Source: Glossina fuscipes (lineage: Eukaryota > Arthropoda > Insecta > Diptera > Glossinidae). From it: a DNA stretch of 64,000 bases. Position numbers and translations under genes: made by a program. This document shows positions 11,361 through 25,259 of the stretch, in pieces. The stretch spans positions 951,247 to 1,015,246 of the forward strand of contig NW_023998540.1 in assembly GCF_014805625.2 (NCBI RefSeq). Reading direction: 5' to 3'. The notes below the pieces were generated by a model, which did not search any database, was not told the origin of the DNA, and saw only the letters and a program-made list of their open reading frames with translations. Numbering within the stretch: the stretch's first letter is position 1; every line of letters starts with the position of its first letter.

Positions 11361-14319
11361 GAACGCTTCCTTATATTCTTCAATTATGCAAAACAAATGC
11401 ATTCAATTTTTTAAATATTTTAATTGCTCGCTAACTTCGCTTTCGTATGAATAATGACATAAAGATGTACATCGCTTATCTACTGCAATATTTCGTGAAC
11501 ATACTGCAATGAAGCGATTTCCTATCCCATGAGTTTTAACTGCATACGATTGCAAATGCATGCATTGAACTTATCTAAGCGACCTGAAGTCATAAACCAA
11601 AGGACGCACGCACATACATAGGCACACAAAAATGTTTTCTGAAATCAAATAAATAGAAATTTGGTTATTAAAAGCTATGTCGCTGTCAATTGAGTTGCGT
11701 AGCAATCTTCTCCTTTGTCGCAAAGAAAAAAAATTGATAGGTAAATAAGAGATAATAGATAAATAAATGTAACAAAGGCAGAATCCGATAATGCATAAAA
11801 CGCGTAAGAGCATTGTAGTCGTGCAAGACCGCCCATTAGATACTCTACTTCACTTGGCTTAGCACAATTATTCCTTCGGACAATACACAAGAAATTGCAT
11901 ATTATTTTCATGCAAAAGTCTGGTATTTTGGAGGATATTTAAATTTAAACTTAATTTATTTCATAAAAATTTCATTATTTTTCGGTTCCGTCATAGGAAA
12001 GTAGTCAATAGACTTTCTCTTCATGTCAGGCTTGTTTTTCATGATAAGCTCTATAGAGGTTAAAGTCAAAATGAAAGACATGTGTGAGCCAAATGTCTTG
12101 CCGTTACTTCTTTGCCAAACTCATACTCCAGTATAAATTATAAAAAATTAAATGTTTTTCGGAAAGGGTTACTATTCATGACGAAACTTCTATAGAGGGG
12201 GGTCAAAGAGATAGAACAATGTATTTTCTAATTCGTTCACTTAACTTCAAATTACTATCATGAACACATTTTCATCATAAAATATCAGCAATTGGGCTTC
12301 TTGCACATAGGGGCTTCATTCAAAAAATATACCTACGCGATCCAAATTCGATAAAATTTATTTCTATTGTGAAGTTACATCCTTTTATCAACTAAAAAAT
12401 CAGTTTTCGCAGGAACGAGAGTGACTCTAGGAAATTACCCCAACCCAACCAAACTTGTCATATCAATTTAGAATGTCGAAGTACTATGACTCAATTGCTT
12501 TTGTCGAATAACTTGAAAAACTACAGAGTTTTCTCCATGTAAATACTTCTCACAATAAGGCGTTATGTGAGAAGTGGAAGAAAAAGTGGACCAATCGCAA
12601 CTACTTTCAAAAGCGTTTGTCGTTAGGCCAAAAAACGCCGGTGTACCAAATTTCATCAAAATATCTCAAAAACTGCGATCTGTCGATTGAACACGAAAAT
12701 ACATGGGCAGACATCAAACGCACAGAAAATCTTAACAAGTCGTGCCTTTTAAGTTTGAGAGCCATTTCTTAAACTTTCTTTTATAGCGATAGCGTGAAAC
12801 TTGTTCCTGGAATTGTGCAAATATTAGATTAGTTAGCCAATTGGGTGTTGTGGCTGAATGATATAGCAGTGCATGTAAGAACGCAGGTTTACTCTGGCTG
12901 TTGAGACAACATATTCTCAACCATGAAGAAATACCAAATGGAGGTTTTCATCTTCAAAAATTTGCAGATTAAAGTAAAATATTCATTACGCATTGAAGCT
13001 AAAAATGTAGAAAGTAATTTTTATTGCTCTGTTATGTTGCAACCGTACAATTCGTATAGGACGACATCGTTTAATATCAATAAGTAATAGTAAGCAACTT
13101 GAAGGTCTACCTAATCTTTACATAAAAGTAAATGTTTCATCCAAGTATGATTTTTCGTCGCTATTCGCTGTCGGCGTTCACCATAGATAATTTGAATATG
13201 TTGCATGCCAACGTATTTTAAATATCTGATAATAAATAAACAGAAAATCGCATCAAGTCGTCTATGCGTAATCTAACGCAAAATCTGTTGAAACCCTCTT
13301 CTTGTGGCTACTGATGTTGCTACCATTGAATTTTACTTGTGTTTTTTTTCAAGCTTAAGTAAATTCCTTTGCGTTAATAAAGAAAATTAATTTTAATGAT
13401 CTATCCTTTTGTACTATTTGTCGCATTCTCCCTAAGAGAATATATTTTAGTGTTTTTACTAAGGCTTGTGACAGGTGGTGTAAGCAATCTATGATTTTGA
13501 CTTCTTTTCTAGAAAATAGTGCGAAATTCATTCTTTTATAATTTCATTGATGTTGCGGGGTTGCTGGAATATTGTCATTTCGGTTCTTGTATCGTAAATT
13601 CTGAATTCCCAACAGCTCTCAGTATTCGCTAATAAGTTTATCTATTATATTAAATCTACTACAGCAGCGCAGAAAGATAAATGTATCTACGAATTATGTT
13701 ATAAATCACAATAAATATTCCACCATTTTAGTTTTTAGTGCTCAAATCCCAACTTGAAGTACTTGCAGCAGAGCTTAATAATAAATCGCCGACATATTTT
13801 AGTTTATTTTAGATCATCTTATCGCAAAATGAAACGAATACAAAAACAATTCAATGCATAGACGCCTACTATAGCAATTTTCTGCAGAACTTGCATTGAA
13901 ACTTGAATTCGCACGAATTTTATAAAATCGTCGTTGTAGTGTATTAGAAATTTATATCTCAACACAACTCGCAAATAATAGCAAATGGTGTTGATAATAT
14001 ACTTATATCAACACAAACACTTACTTGATGGTATTTATGTTTGATCTCAATTTTTACGACTTGACCTAAAAAGCAAGGGCATCTAAATGCTTGAGAAAAA
14101 TTACGCTGTTACCTGTATACCCTTATATACCACTTAGAGCGAAGTAAATATATTTCACATGCGTGCTTGCATGTATTTTGATCAGCGACATCTACTTGTG
14201 AAAATGACAAAGTAATGCAAAGTATCAATGTACACGACGATTCAGTTCGATCATTTTTACCTTTATCTACATAAAATGACAGTTTATTCCGCTAATCAGG
14301 GAAGGCTCAAAATTGCATT
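11361..14319. other. Non-coding DNA with old repeat fragments
   Basis: 12170-12460 looks like internal DNA of the dispersed repeat at 12540 (e.g. GCGATCCAAATTCGATAAAA). Otherwise unassigned. Confidence 0.5.
12540..12730 (+). repeat. Dispersed repeat fragment (DINE-like internal region)
   Basis: GTGAGAAGTGG, AAAAAGTGGACCAATCGCAA, TACCAAATTTCATCAAAATA, TCTCAAAAACTGCGATCTG and GGGCAGACATC are the phrases common to the internal part of these elements (also at 16985, 35940, 57900 and 59350). No ends recognised. Confidence 0.4.
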
Positions 14320-15130
14320 TTCGACATGCATTACTTTTCTTGTTTTCTTGATTTGAAAAAAGTCCATCATATCCCAATTGTCGATTTGGTTTTCACCGCT
14401 TTAAAGGTGCGGACTTTGATTTCAATGATAAAGAACGGCCTGGAGGACCATAACAGTTCGAGAACAATGAATTGCAAAAGTTATTGGACGAAAACCCAGC
14501 TCGAGCTTTCAAAGTACTTTAGAACAGCGTAGCAGTTGACGGATCAATTATTTCCAGACGTTTAGATGCGATGTGAAAGATCGAAAAGGAGGAAAAGTGG
14601 CTAGCAGACGACTTGACTGAAAATGCCATTTCGAACGGTTTCAACATCGCGGTTTCATTGTTTTCCATGTATGGCATATTGTGACTGGCGATAAAAATTT
14701 GATAATCTGCAAGAGGTCACGGATTAAGCAGAGGCGTGCCATCCACACCGACACCGAAGCAAAACATTCATGATCGTAAAGCTTTGTTATGCATATGGTG
14801 CGAGAAACAAAACTGAATAAATTTGTTACTGCAAATGACTATCGCCGTCAAATGAACAGATTGAACGATGTATTGTTTGCAAAAAAGAACCAACATTCGG
14901 TTTGCGGTTAACACACGCAAACTCGTCCTCTTGCATGACAAAGCCCGGCCACACGTTGCAAGAGTTGTATCGTACACACCGTTGCCGCAACCAGATATAG
15001 CGCCTTCTGATTATTACCTGTTCGGGATGCTGAAGTATGGCTTGGCTGTCAAGCTGCTGAAGAACTGCGAAAATGTGTCGATGATTGGTTAATATATGTT
15101 GCACCAATTTTGCTCGATCAGAGTACATCC
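14320..15130 (+). mobile_element. Mauritiana-type mariner fossil, nearly full-length coding region
   Basis: The transposase can be followed almost from its N-terminus. One frame from 14409 (ADFDFNDKERPGGP) runs through the QFENNELQKLLDENPAR and SIISRRLDAM segments of the DNA-binding domain and on to ADDLTENA; three in-frame stops interrupt it at 14451, 14520 and 14574. After a shift, HIVTGDKN carries the first catalytic Asp (codon at 14690), then IHDRKALLCIW, then TANDYRRQMNRLND. The second catalytic Asp is in LLHDKARPH (codon at 14937) and the third in PDIAPSDYYLF (codon at 15009). Only 23 residues separate the last two instead of 34, so about 30 bp have been lost. Frameshifts and stops make it inactive. 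Terminal repeats were not located with confidence. Confidence 0.87.
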
Positions 15131-15299
15131 AAGCATTTAATAAAAAGATTTTATAAAAATCACAAATAGTACGCGAATGTATCCAAAATTCTTTATCTAT
15201 TGTTGTTGACTTTAGAATTAATTAGTTTAATTTTAATTCCTTGTCTGTCTGTCTGTTTCTATAAGCATGAACTATGATTATGAACGTGGTTACAAGTAT

Positions 15300-15655
15300 G
15301 AGTTTGATTAGGTATGCAGATGCAGACACGGAAACACAAGACCACAATTATGAAAATGAATATGAATTTCGATATGAATGCGAATATGAACTTGAATCTG
15401 ATACTAAATCAGAATATGAAAATGAATATTACGATGAACTTGTACGCAGGTAGGAGTAAAAACATGAATATGAATATGAATTGGAGCGCGAACCTGCACA
15501 TGAATATAGAAATGAACAAGATGATGAATATGAATGTTAATATCAACATCAGTACATGTATATATATATATATATATATGTACATATGTATGTATATTAT
15601 GTATGTATACATATATGTATATTATATACATATTTACATTTTATTATAAGTTATT
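15300..15655 (+). repeat. Degenerate GAATAT hexamer minisatellite with TA tract
   Basis: Many near-copies of GAATATGAA from 15300 to 15545, followed by a (TA)n and TATG-rich tract to about 15640. Read as protein it gives alternating Met-Asn, hence an open frame of 111 codons that is only a by-product of the repeat. Confidence 0.7.
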
Positions 15656-16984
15656 TCGTACATGCATCGAAAAACTCACTTAAAAGGCTCAACAAAATTC
15701 ACTTAAAAGTTTTTTAATCTACATAGTAGTATAGTCTACAAGAATAATTATTTAAAAATTAAATATTTATGAAAAATTTGTTGTATATGTTGTCGAGAGA
15801 GATAGACATAGATAGAGAGAGTTCCTAAACTTTATCTTTATATAAATTAACCAAATACTTTGTTACTCATGTCCCTTTTAACGGTTTAAGGCAAATGGCT
15901 TTGCTTTAAATATATAACCGACTAGATACAAATGTAAATAAGAATGTGTGTTAGGGTTTTAAAAACACTTATCTTTACTTTCAGAGAAAATATGAAAGGG
16001 TTGTTAGATAATTTCAAGCAGCAGGTGTTAAATGTTTATACAGAGATTGTTAATGGTAACTGTAAATTGGCTATTGATTACAAAGGAAAGGAAGAAAAAA
16101 AAACAAAGGAACAAAATATATTTTCGGGACATTTTAACTTTTGTAAACGTTTTTATGCTTAATATTACTTACGGAAAGTTTTAAATTTTCTTACAACTTT
16201 TTAATGCACCACTTCGTAAACTAGACTGTTGATGGCATTTGCTTCTACTTAACTAAAAGTGTGGCAATGATTTAGTTAGGCATGTTGTCAAAAAAGTAAA
16301 TTTAGAAAATCTTCGTTTTTACATATTTAATATATATCATAACTAAGTTGCAAATAGAAGAGAAATTTTTCTCTTTTTTTTTTAATCGGAGTTACATTAC
16401 CATACTTTTTTATTGATTTTTGAAAAACTTATATCTGAAATAAAAAGTAGATGTTCGATCAAAAGCGCCCAGCATTGAAAACATATCATATTATATGTCT
16501 ATTAGACATTTTACTTATAAATATGCAGTTGTATGACCTAATTTAATCCCCGCGAAAGCAAAATTTGATATTTATCATCCCAAACTAGCAGTGGTAAAAA
16601 CAAAATGAAATTATTATGACTCAAACAATTCCCTATAATATATACGTAAGTTTCTAAATTTTTCTGGCTCTTGCGCTTTTTAATCTAATTTAAAGAAAAC
16701 AAATGAATTCGCAGATAAAGGGAATTTTCAATTCCTAAGCACACGGAAAGGCAGAGGAACGTTAACAATTTAGTTCTGCTTTTCACGCCGAACGACAACA
16801 CATCTAACACACCACTCACACAGATATACAATACTATTGAGACACTCAATGCAACGCTGATGAGAGACTCTCAACGATTTCTGTATAGTATCGACTCAAT
16901 AATTTCTAACGATACGTGTCAAAATTTCACGACGTTTCGGCCATTAATGAGTTGGAATTAAAACAATTTAAAATATACGTGAAA

Positions 16985-17382
16985 ACACACCGAGATATCA
17001 AATGTTATTAAAATATTTCATCAAAAACTGCGTCCTATAGATTGCACAACAAGGGAACAAGGCGGACGGACAAGCTTAAATCGAGTAAGCGTATATTAAT
17101 ATATCTTGAATGGGTGCGACTTAATGTACGTGTGTGCTTGTGTTTGTGTTAACAGCTTCATCACTTCTAAATATTTGGAAAATTCAGAAGTTTTACTTTA
17201 CACATTAGCGAAAGGAAACAAAAAGCTTCAGCATGAAGGCATTCATATGACACACCTATCTCTATTCGACCTTTAAAATAAGAGTTTAGTCTACCTCGAG
17301 TCCTTCTAGGCACTGCATACATCCGCTCGAACCTACTACACCGTTGCACCGCAAATATTGTAGGGTATCAAAATAATTGAGC
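16985..17382 (+). repeat. Dispersed repeat (family 2) fragment
   Basis: GATATCAAATGTTATTAAAA, TTTCATCAAAAACTGCG, GGCGGACGGACAAGCTTAAA, then AGTCTACCTCGAGTCCTTC and CACTGCATACATCCGCTCGA, ending TTGTAGGGTATCAAAAT. Same block order as 59290 and 60438. AT-rich DNA is inserted in the middle. Confidence 0.45.
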
Positions 17383-18334
17383 AAAGGAACTTTGGCTTAA
17401 GTGCACTTAAGCATGGTGCATTTAAACGAAAACTACTATATGCCAAACATAAACGAAAAGTTCCCAAATACTTTCGACAAAAAAAAAACAAAATTATTGA
17501 AATATACACTCTTATGGGTATTGTTAATGTACATATCTACCTTCATAAGCATATTGTATTTCTGCAAACTTTTTTCTTTACCTGCGTACCTATAAATTTA
17601 TCTGCATATGTATATATACACAATTTACTCTCACACTCATATATTGAGCATACATTTGTGTTTCTTTTAAATATATATATAGAAAAGCAGGGTTTTCGGT
17701 ACCAACTTGAGTCTTAGCCCTTTAACAATTCAAAAAAACAAGTAAACATACTATGTTCATCAACGTTACCCTATAAAAGAAAAAAGAAGAAAAGGGAAAG
17801 TATTCGATGGGCTTGGCTGATTTTTGATATTCTTATAGAATAATTTGTGGAAATTTATAAGCAACGAGTAGAAGGCGAGGAAAGCAAAAGTATTCTCAAT
17901 TTTTGTTGTGTAGACGTGTGGGCGTTGTAAGCATATTGTTTGATCTGTTTACGCCATTTTTAAACCCTTTTGCAAATTTGTAGGAATCGTATGTATGGCA
18001 GATGACAAAAAGACAGATCAACCGAGGGACTGGGACAGCGTTGTGCAGCGTAACACTCGGACATGCTTAGGTGCATTCCGAATTTGAAAACGGCCTTGAA
18101 GCTTACTTTTTCGGAAATTGAAAAATAAGTTAAATTTTGATACATTATAACATTGGGTAAGTTCAGTCAATGTTCCCTATTCTTATAAAGGTGCGACAGC
18201 AGCATTCATAGAATTTCTAAATTCACCTGCTGTCGTTCATAAGTAATGAGCAAAAAACCAACTTTTCATTCCTTTTGAAAAACAGAGGTGTTCTTAGTTG
18301 ACGTAGTGCTATAAGCGTATCCTTCCACCAATTT

Positions 18335-18600
18335 GACTTATTTTCAATACGAATCTGTGCACAAGAACTTCCAACGTTTCCGCCAAATTTGATATTGGTA
18401 GATCTTTTTTTGCGGTCAGGAAAATGTATACAAGAAACAATGCACAGACGGTCGGACGGACATGCTTAAATAGATTCAGAGTTTCATGCTTTACAAAAAT
18501 ACATATTTGTGGGGTTTCTGACGCTCTCTTCTGGACGTTTCAAACATCTTGACAAAATGAATAGACTCCCCATCCTTCGGTGGTTGGTATAAAAAGTAAT
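18335..18600 (+). repeat. DINE-1/INE-1-like nonautonomous element fragment
   Basis: Contains the TTATTTTCAATAC segment, the CGCCAAATTTGATATTGG segment, ACGGTCGGACGGACATG, then GGGGTTTCTGACGCTCTCTTCTGG, CATCTTGACAAAATGAATAGAC and a GGTATAAAAA end. The order matches the 3' half of Drosophila INE-1 (GACGGACATGGCTAGATCG, GGTCGGAAACGCTTCC, GGGTATAA). Related fragments occur at 54485 and 60170. Confidence 0.6.
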
Positions 18601-21600
18601 GCTCGGGAATTTAGATTAGATAGCAAAATATTTAACATCGTAACGGGCTTGTGAACCACAATGCGTTGAAAACAATAGTTGAGCGTATTATTGTGTAACT
18701 ATTCTGAAATAAGCACGAAGGACTTTCCCTGAAAAATTTCTCTAAAAGTGGATTAGAAGTGAGGTTAAACAATCAAGAAGAATGTATTTACAGCGCGTTT
18801 ACAGCAATGTATAAAAAGAAAAAAAAATGTCTTACCTCCATTCATCTCAATACCTCCATAAATATAAAGTCGATTAAATATTTTTATCTCAAATCTTTTC
18901 TCTCTAGATCACAGATTTCTTTATCGTTCTTCTCTCTATCTACTTTTTTGTCGTTCTATGTAATTATAAACTCAAATTACTTTCTGAACGGGAAAAAGCT
19001 CTTAATTGGCAGCAAAATTATTTGCAGTCTTCAAAAAAAGATTTCTCTGAACTTTCTTCAAATACATTCAACTAAGCGATTTCACTGTTCACATTCAATG
19101 ATTCTTTAATTTATCGTTTACTCTGAAGTCTCCATTTCGTTTGCTTACATCTCTAGATACGGTCTGTTTCATGTAGCAAGTTTTGCAATAATATTTATCA
19201 GGCCAATTTCTTTTGTTGTCATTCTCCAAGCCTCTCGCTGAGTTTATTGCATCTCTACGACTGAGTTGTCCCCTAGAAATTGTATCAAATACTATCAGGT
19301 AATTCTATTACCCGAATCCTTTCGATTAAGTCGATGAGTTACGCAGTTATTAAGCAAAGCTTTGTTTCGTACTATGTGCTATAATGTGAAAAATACTGCT
19401 CGATGAATGGCTAGCGGCAAAAGGAGAAAATTGTTAAAGGCGTGGCATTCACAAATTGTGAGTGAGGTGAGAAAAATACATAGCTAGTGAGGGACAACCT
19501 TATAAACAGAAACTTTTTTATTATTTTCATACAATACACGCATGTTTTTTATAAAAAAAAATTCCAGTTCCGTATTTACATGGCTATGTAAGTTAAGATG
19601 CCTATAAAACTGAGTAAATACCGTTTTTCAATTACAATAAGCCAAGCACGATTTCTGCTTACTCTTCATATTTACAATTCGCTTCAGAATTTTGAATTAA
19701 GTAGAACAAGTCTCTCAACATAGCAATCGTTGTATGATATCTGTATGTAAAATGGAGTTCATGAGCAAGAGCTGTAGGTATAACACCGTAAAAGGTCTAA
19801 GTGTACCCCTTTGACTATATGCTTTGATTCCTCCCGATATTCCATTATTGTCATATTAAGCATGACAGGAGCTCGGGTAACATGATGCATTTTCGTGTTT
19901 GATACTTTTACTCGAATTTTAGGTAACGTCTAGGTTAAGCATAAAAGAGTAGGTCTGCTTACCTGTTTTCCTTTTTAGCTTCGTATACGATATTTCTTTT
20001 CATTTGCCTGAAATCCTGTACAGTTGACGGTTTTGCATCGATGGTTGAAAGCTCTATGCATATGTATGTATATGCATTAAGTTAGTAGTAGTGAGTGGTG
20101 AGTGAGCATAGCCAGACATGCATGCCAACCGGCATAAATATGTAAGTTTCCGTTGTTAATAAATTAAGTTGCATGAGTATACTTGTGCACATACACGCAC
20201 TTACATATTGAGAAACGGTGCAAACAAGAAAATCACTTCAAGAACGTGAACATAAATACATGTAAGGAATTGCACAACAGCACATTTACTACTTTAACTA
20301 ATTGAATATATATGGGTTTTAAAGAGAGTGCGAAGGGCAGCGAACGAAAGGGAAAAATATACTATATGTGCTATATACGTGGAAACTTTACGTAAGACGT
20401 AAACAAAATAATGCTGACGCATATATAAAACCATACACATGCACACTCAATTCACACAAAGAAGGTGTATACAGCGCATTTCCGTTGAAATGTGATTGTC
20501 GTCAGTAAAATTAAAAATGCCGGCTTATTTATGCATGTACGGTACGTGCCCTCGTAAAAATCTTCATATACATTACTATCTATCTATTTATTAAGGAATA
20601 TTTCTAGTAAACCTAAAACATATTCACATTACGTAAGCTCATATAGGCGTTTAAATGATAGTTTGTTATATTTGGCTAAGTAAATTATTTCTATACGCAG
20701 CAAACTTACAAGTTAAAATTGCCAAGTAAGAAGAGTATAACAGAAAAAAAAAAACGGGAAAAAAATAGAACTCTTTCATAAACACCCACACATCCTCAAG
20801 CAAACACGTTCAAAGAAGCAGAAAAGAGAAGAAAAGTCAAAAATACAACCAACGTTAGATTTACAGATCACGTACCGTTCGCATTCTACTGCAGTGCATG
20901 CATGTAAAACATTTATGCCGTAAACGTGTTCGTAATGTGCCCTCTTGATTGCATAACATAGTTGCAGTAATATAGTGGGAGGCGTCCACTTAATCCTTTT
21001 ACAGGCTTCTCTATATCTTAACTCAGCTGCGTTATTCTCAACATAAACCACCCAACGTTTATAAATATTTGAATGGTCGGCGAAGGGGAGAGATCTTCTA
21101 CCTAAAAGTTGTAAGCTAAGTAGCTAAGTATGAGCCTCACTTCCATTTTGTGTCCCTGCAGCCTTTATTTTACTAGTTAATTGAAGTTTTACTATTATTA
21201 TTATTATTAGTGTAATGTAAAGTTTGTGGAAAATTTACATCAAAACTTTGACATTATTACATACGGATCTTCGAGAATAAGAAAGAGGATTATTAGCCTT
21301 ATATGCATTAATCATTGAAAACTGTACACACATATGTTTTTTATATGTTTTCTTAAGCAAAAAAGAAAAGTTCTCTAATAAATAAACTAAACATTATATT
21401 ATTCCATATGTTCGGGGCTATGCGCTTTACGCTTTGAAAATTTGTCTTATCCGGAAATGTGATATGCATTTAAAATTTCAATTAGCTTAACAAGATCCCG
21501 ATTATTCGGTAGTGCTTTAGCCCAAGAACAATATAAAGTTTCTGCGCAGCGAAGAAGCAGCTGTCTGTGTAAAAAGAAATTGCATACGAAATTTAATTTT

Positions 21601-23689
21601 TACATAGAAATGGAATAAGAGAACAAATTGATTGAACAATTTTTAATACAACCAAGGCAGTGCGTAAGAAAAAATTAAAACAAAATAATTTCTAGCTTCG
21701 ACTTTCCCTTATTTATGAAATATATTGTCATGGTTCCAGGATTAAAAAGCATCAGACAAAATGATCTTCTATGCGCCGACAAAAATGTGAAGAACGTGCA
21801 TATTTCCATGGAGCGAATGATCGCTATATATTTCCTTTTGCTGCGATTAATTTTATCGTCCCTCGAAAGCTATAAACAAGATTGGGTTTTTACGATATTT
21901 AAATATTTTCACTGAACGATTTCCTTAGCTACTGAGTAAATTGAAATACTCGCGTTATCAACTTTCCTTACTACAAAGATGTAGTGTCGCTCTATTAAAT
22001 TTCTTCTTTTTGCCGAACTGCCGAATTCCTCAGACAGCATTTCTCCACTTCAGTCTGTTTTCAGGTTTAAGGATTCCAAGAAATAAATATATGGATGGAA
22101 ATTAATAAATCGTGTTTGATTTCTTTTAGCACTTTATGCGATCTCTACATTTTTATTGAAATGCGTTAGAAACGCACTGCCATCTAATCGAACGGTGCAG
22201 CAAGTTATAATACAACCTGGGCAACGTGATGCAAAATATCGTGAAACATGCGTTATTTTCGTGTCTTCCCACCTCCTTTAATTATTTAAATATAATAAAT
22301 TAAACATTTCCCTTTTCTTTTTTTTTTACACTCTATGCACTAAAAATACGTACACAATCATAGTTAATAAATACATTTACAAAATTTTTCATAAAATTTT
22401 TGGCAAACTTTTACTCAAGTTTTTAAGTCGTCTTCACTAAAGTTTTACAGTAAATAATTTTTTTTATGCAATAAATAAAAATAACAAATGAAATGAATGA
22501 GGTTAGGTAACCAAATGAAGACATTCGTGATTTTAAATGTAGAACAAATGTTGCTTTGTACCGTGGAAAAGTCTTAAAGATGTTCGCGAAACTTTAACAA
22601 AGCAAAGTTTACAACTAAAGAGTGCAAGAATTCATTGTAGGTCCAGGGTTGTAGCTCTCCAAAGGCAGTAGAATTCATCGCTATCTGTGAGTTGCAAATT
22701 TTTAAGAGGAATTCGATTATGGCGTAAACAAGCTATTGAAAGATGCCAGGATCTGTGGTATTTGGGTTAGCGATAACAACCATGCTCAACACGTATAGAA
22801 TTTTTACATAAAAGAACAAAAAGGTGCAAAAGTTTTATGCGACTTCTAGGTAGGAGTACCAAGTCCGTCAAGCTAACTGCAAGTGTTGAAACTTCAAGAA
22901 ACTGGAAATTTGAATAAACATTGATTTTGGATAGAGAGACCTGTTGACTGACAAGCAGACACTTCTTCAGAAAGTAGTTAATGTTTAAACCTTGGAAATA
23001 AATTTCCATAAAAAAATTTAAAACAATCAACTGACACAGCAAAGATTGCAATATTGTTTAGTTGTCCGCACTAACCCAAATCGATGGACGAAACTTTAAA
23101 TGGAGAATAGTCTCTGTGAAGGTATTAATACTGGCTTTTGCAGTGTAGCAAAGGAAACCTGTGCGCACTTAGTATGATGTATTTTATGGGTGTGTGGGAA
23201 CAAATATGGAAATTACGAATTCTTCTTCACTTTTCGAGGTGTCGCAAATAACGTACGATGTAAAATGGCAACGAGTGAGGTAAAATAGCAATTGTGTGAA
23301 GTTGGTTGTACGCACTTTCAAATTTGATACAAAAATTTATCTTTTACTGTAAAATTTATTTCAGAAGAAATATTAAAAATTGGCGCAAATTTCTGAAAGG
23401 CTGAAATTCAAATTAAAATATCAGATAAGCTTGTGGAGATAAATTGGAATTTAAGTAAGCAGGCACGCTTCCTTAATAGAAGTCCGTAGATAGAAGTAGT
23501 TGGGATCAATATACGGTTGGATTTGGTAGCCTATTCCGTTCAAAGAGAGAAACATAAGATATTTTCCTGGACAAGTCATAAATGTGCATAAAAATAACTT
23601 TTAGTTAAGCTAAACAAATTCGAATTCTGCTTTCGCATTTCCCAGATTTGTGAAATTCGGTATATTCGCATAAACCGACTATGGGAAAC

Positions 23690-23855
23690 TGGTCAAGTTC
23701 GTAAAATATACATGAGCCACACATAAGGTGTACATAGACCCCATATGCATAGATCCCGCAAGGACCACGCATAGGCCAAGCTAGGCAGTGCATAGACAGT
23801 GCGTAGGCAATTCGTAGGTAGGCACGCATATGCCACACCTTAATCTATGCATTGC
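23690..23855. repeat. Cluster of CATAGRC-like motifs
   Basis: Repeated variants of GCATAGGC / CATAGACC / CATAGATCC at irregular spacing. An outer part is weakly inverted: AAGGTGTACATAGACC at the left against AAGGTGTGGCATATGC on the other strand at the right. Not a known element. Confidence 0.4.
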
Positions 23856-24574
23856 CTATCCGGTTATTTCCAACTCTTTTTATATCCATCACTGCTTGCT
23901 TTAAGAAACAACACACAAAAAAAAGTAAATAAATTTTTGATATTCCGTAATATTGGCTAAGGGTTTTATTCAGGCATTGCGAGATCATTCTTGAAATATA
24001 CGTAAAGATTTTTTCGTTGAATCTCTTATGATTTATAACGAGCAAGGAAAGAATTTTTGTTTCGAAAGAGAACGGGTGACTTGTCTATTATTTCTTACAC
24101 TGCTTGCTTACCACACGTATAGTTCGAATTTTGTTACTTTCTTCCATTATATGCTTTCTTTTCGTTTAAAAAGAACGTTGCATTCATTGGAAGAGAACAA
24201 AGCCATTCATTTGCTTTGCCTTCGCCAAATGACATTTCCCAAAGGTACACACGCTTCAAAAAGGTCAACTTTACAAGAATCGATCTCCTTGACTCAATCA
24301 TTTATGAAATTTCTGTATTTTTAATAACATCATGTGTGATTGTATGTATGAATGTGAAAGAAAACCATTTTCAAGTTTTCTTCGCATACAAACATTTTGC
24401 AAGTAATTAATTTTCTACGAACAAAAGAGCTATCATATTAGTATAGTAATAATAATAATAACAACAACAATATTAATTATATTAAATTTTTTAATAAAAC
24501 TATTGGTTAGTGTATCATAAACTTTGTACATATATAATTATTACATCCATCATATATATTAGAATTATTTTACA

Positions 24575-24577
<3 letters not shown>

Positions 24578-24611
<34 letters not shown>
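24578..24611. repeat. (TA)n microsatellite
   Basis: About 17 TA units in AT-rich DNA without coding potential. Confidence 0.9.
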
Positions 24612-24613
<2 letters not shown>

Positions 24614-25259
24614 CCATAAGCGTTACGTATACTATTTAGTTACATAGAAGGCACACAAAAGGAATATAACATATAGTATATGTGATTACCTCTACTTATG
24701 CAGAGTAAGTGTGCACTTACTTGTAACTTGTGTTTTATGAATTTTTTATTAAAAAACTTTTACTAGGAAACTGTATAATGGGAATCTGTGTTTTGTATTG
24801 AAAATAGTACATGCAAACGCATACACATACATAAAAGAGACGTTTAACATATAATGAAATCATTACATTGATAAAACATCTTTAATTAACTTGTTTTCGC
24901 TTCTAGTTAAAATATCGTTATATAATAGTTTTTTTTTTTTTTTTCTTTTTTTTTAATTATATGAAAAAGTTTAAAGTTCTTAGGGAACTGGAAGTATATT
25001 ATTATATATCATAAATTATTTTTTGCTAACACCTCTAAGGTATATTAGTTGTATTAATCCGTTTGTAGGAAACAAACGAATGCCTCAAATCGATGTAAAT
25101 ATGTACTCAAGAAGAGTCAGTTGCGAAGTGTAGCTCTTTCCGAAAACCATTTATTGATTTTAATAAAACATTCATAAAAAGAAACTAAATGTTATCGCTT
25201 GATGCAAAGAGTCCCACAAGAAGAAGTTCCTAGAATGAATGTCAAATTGTTGTTAAACG

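Larger units (their letters stand above)
18601..25259. other. AT-rich non-coding DNA
   Basis: Apart from the motif cluster at 23690 and the TA tract, I see no gene or element. Frames of 90-116 codons occur but are not beyond chance. Confidence 0.55.

Noticed and set aside
15314..15649. 111-codon frame rich in Met-Asn
   Set aside because: By-product of the GAATAT minisatellite and a TA tract.
18759..19109. 116-codon plus-strand frame
   Set aside because: No domain, and Ser/Leu/Ile/Lys composition typical of chance frames.
20776..21051. 91-codon minus-strand frame resembling an exon
   Set aside because: Looked slightly coding-like in the middle, but there are no splice sites or family match.
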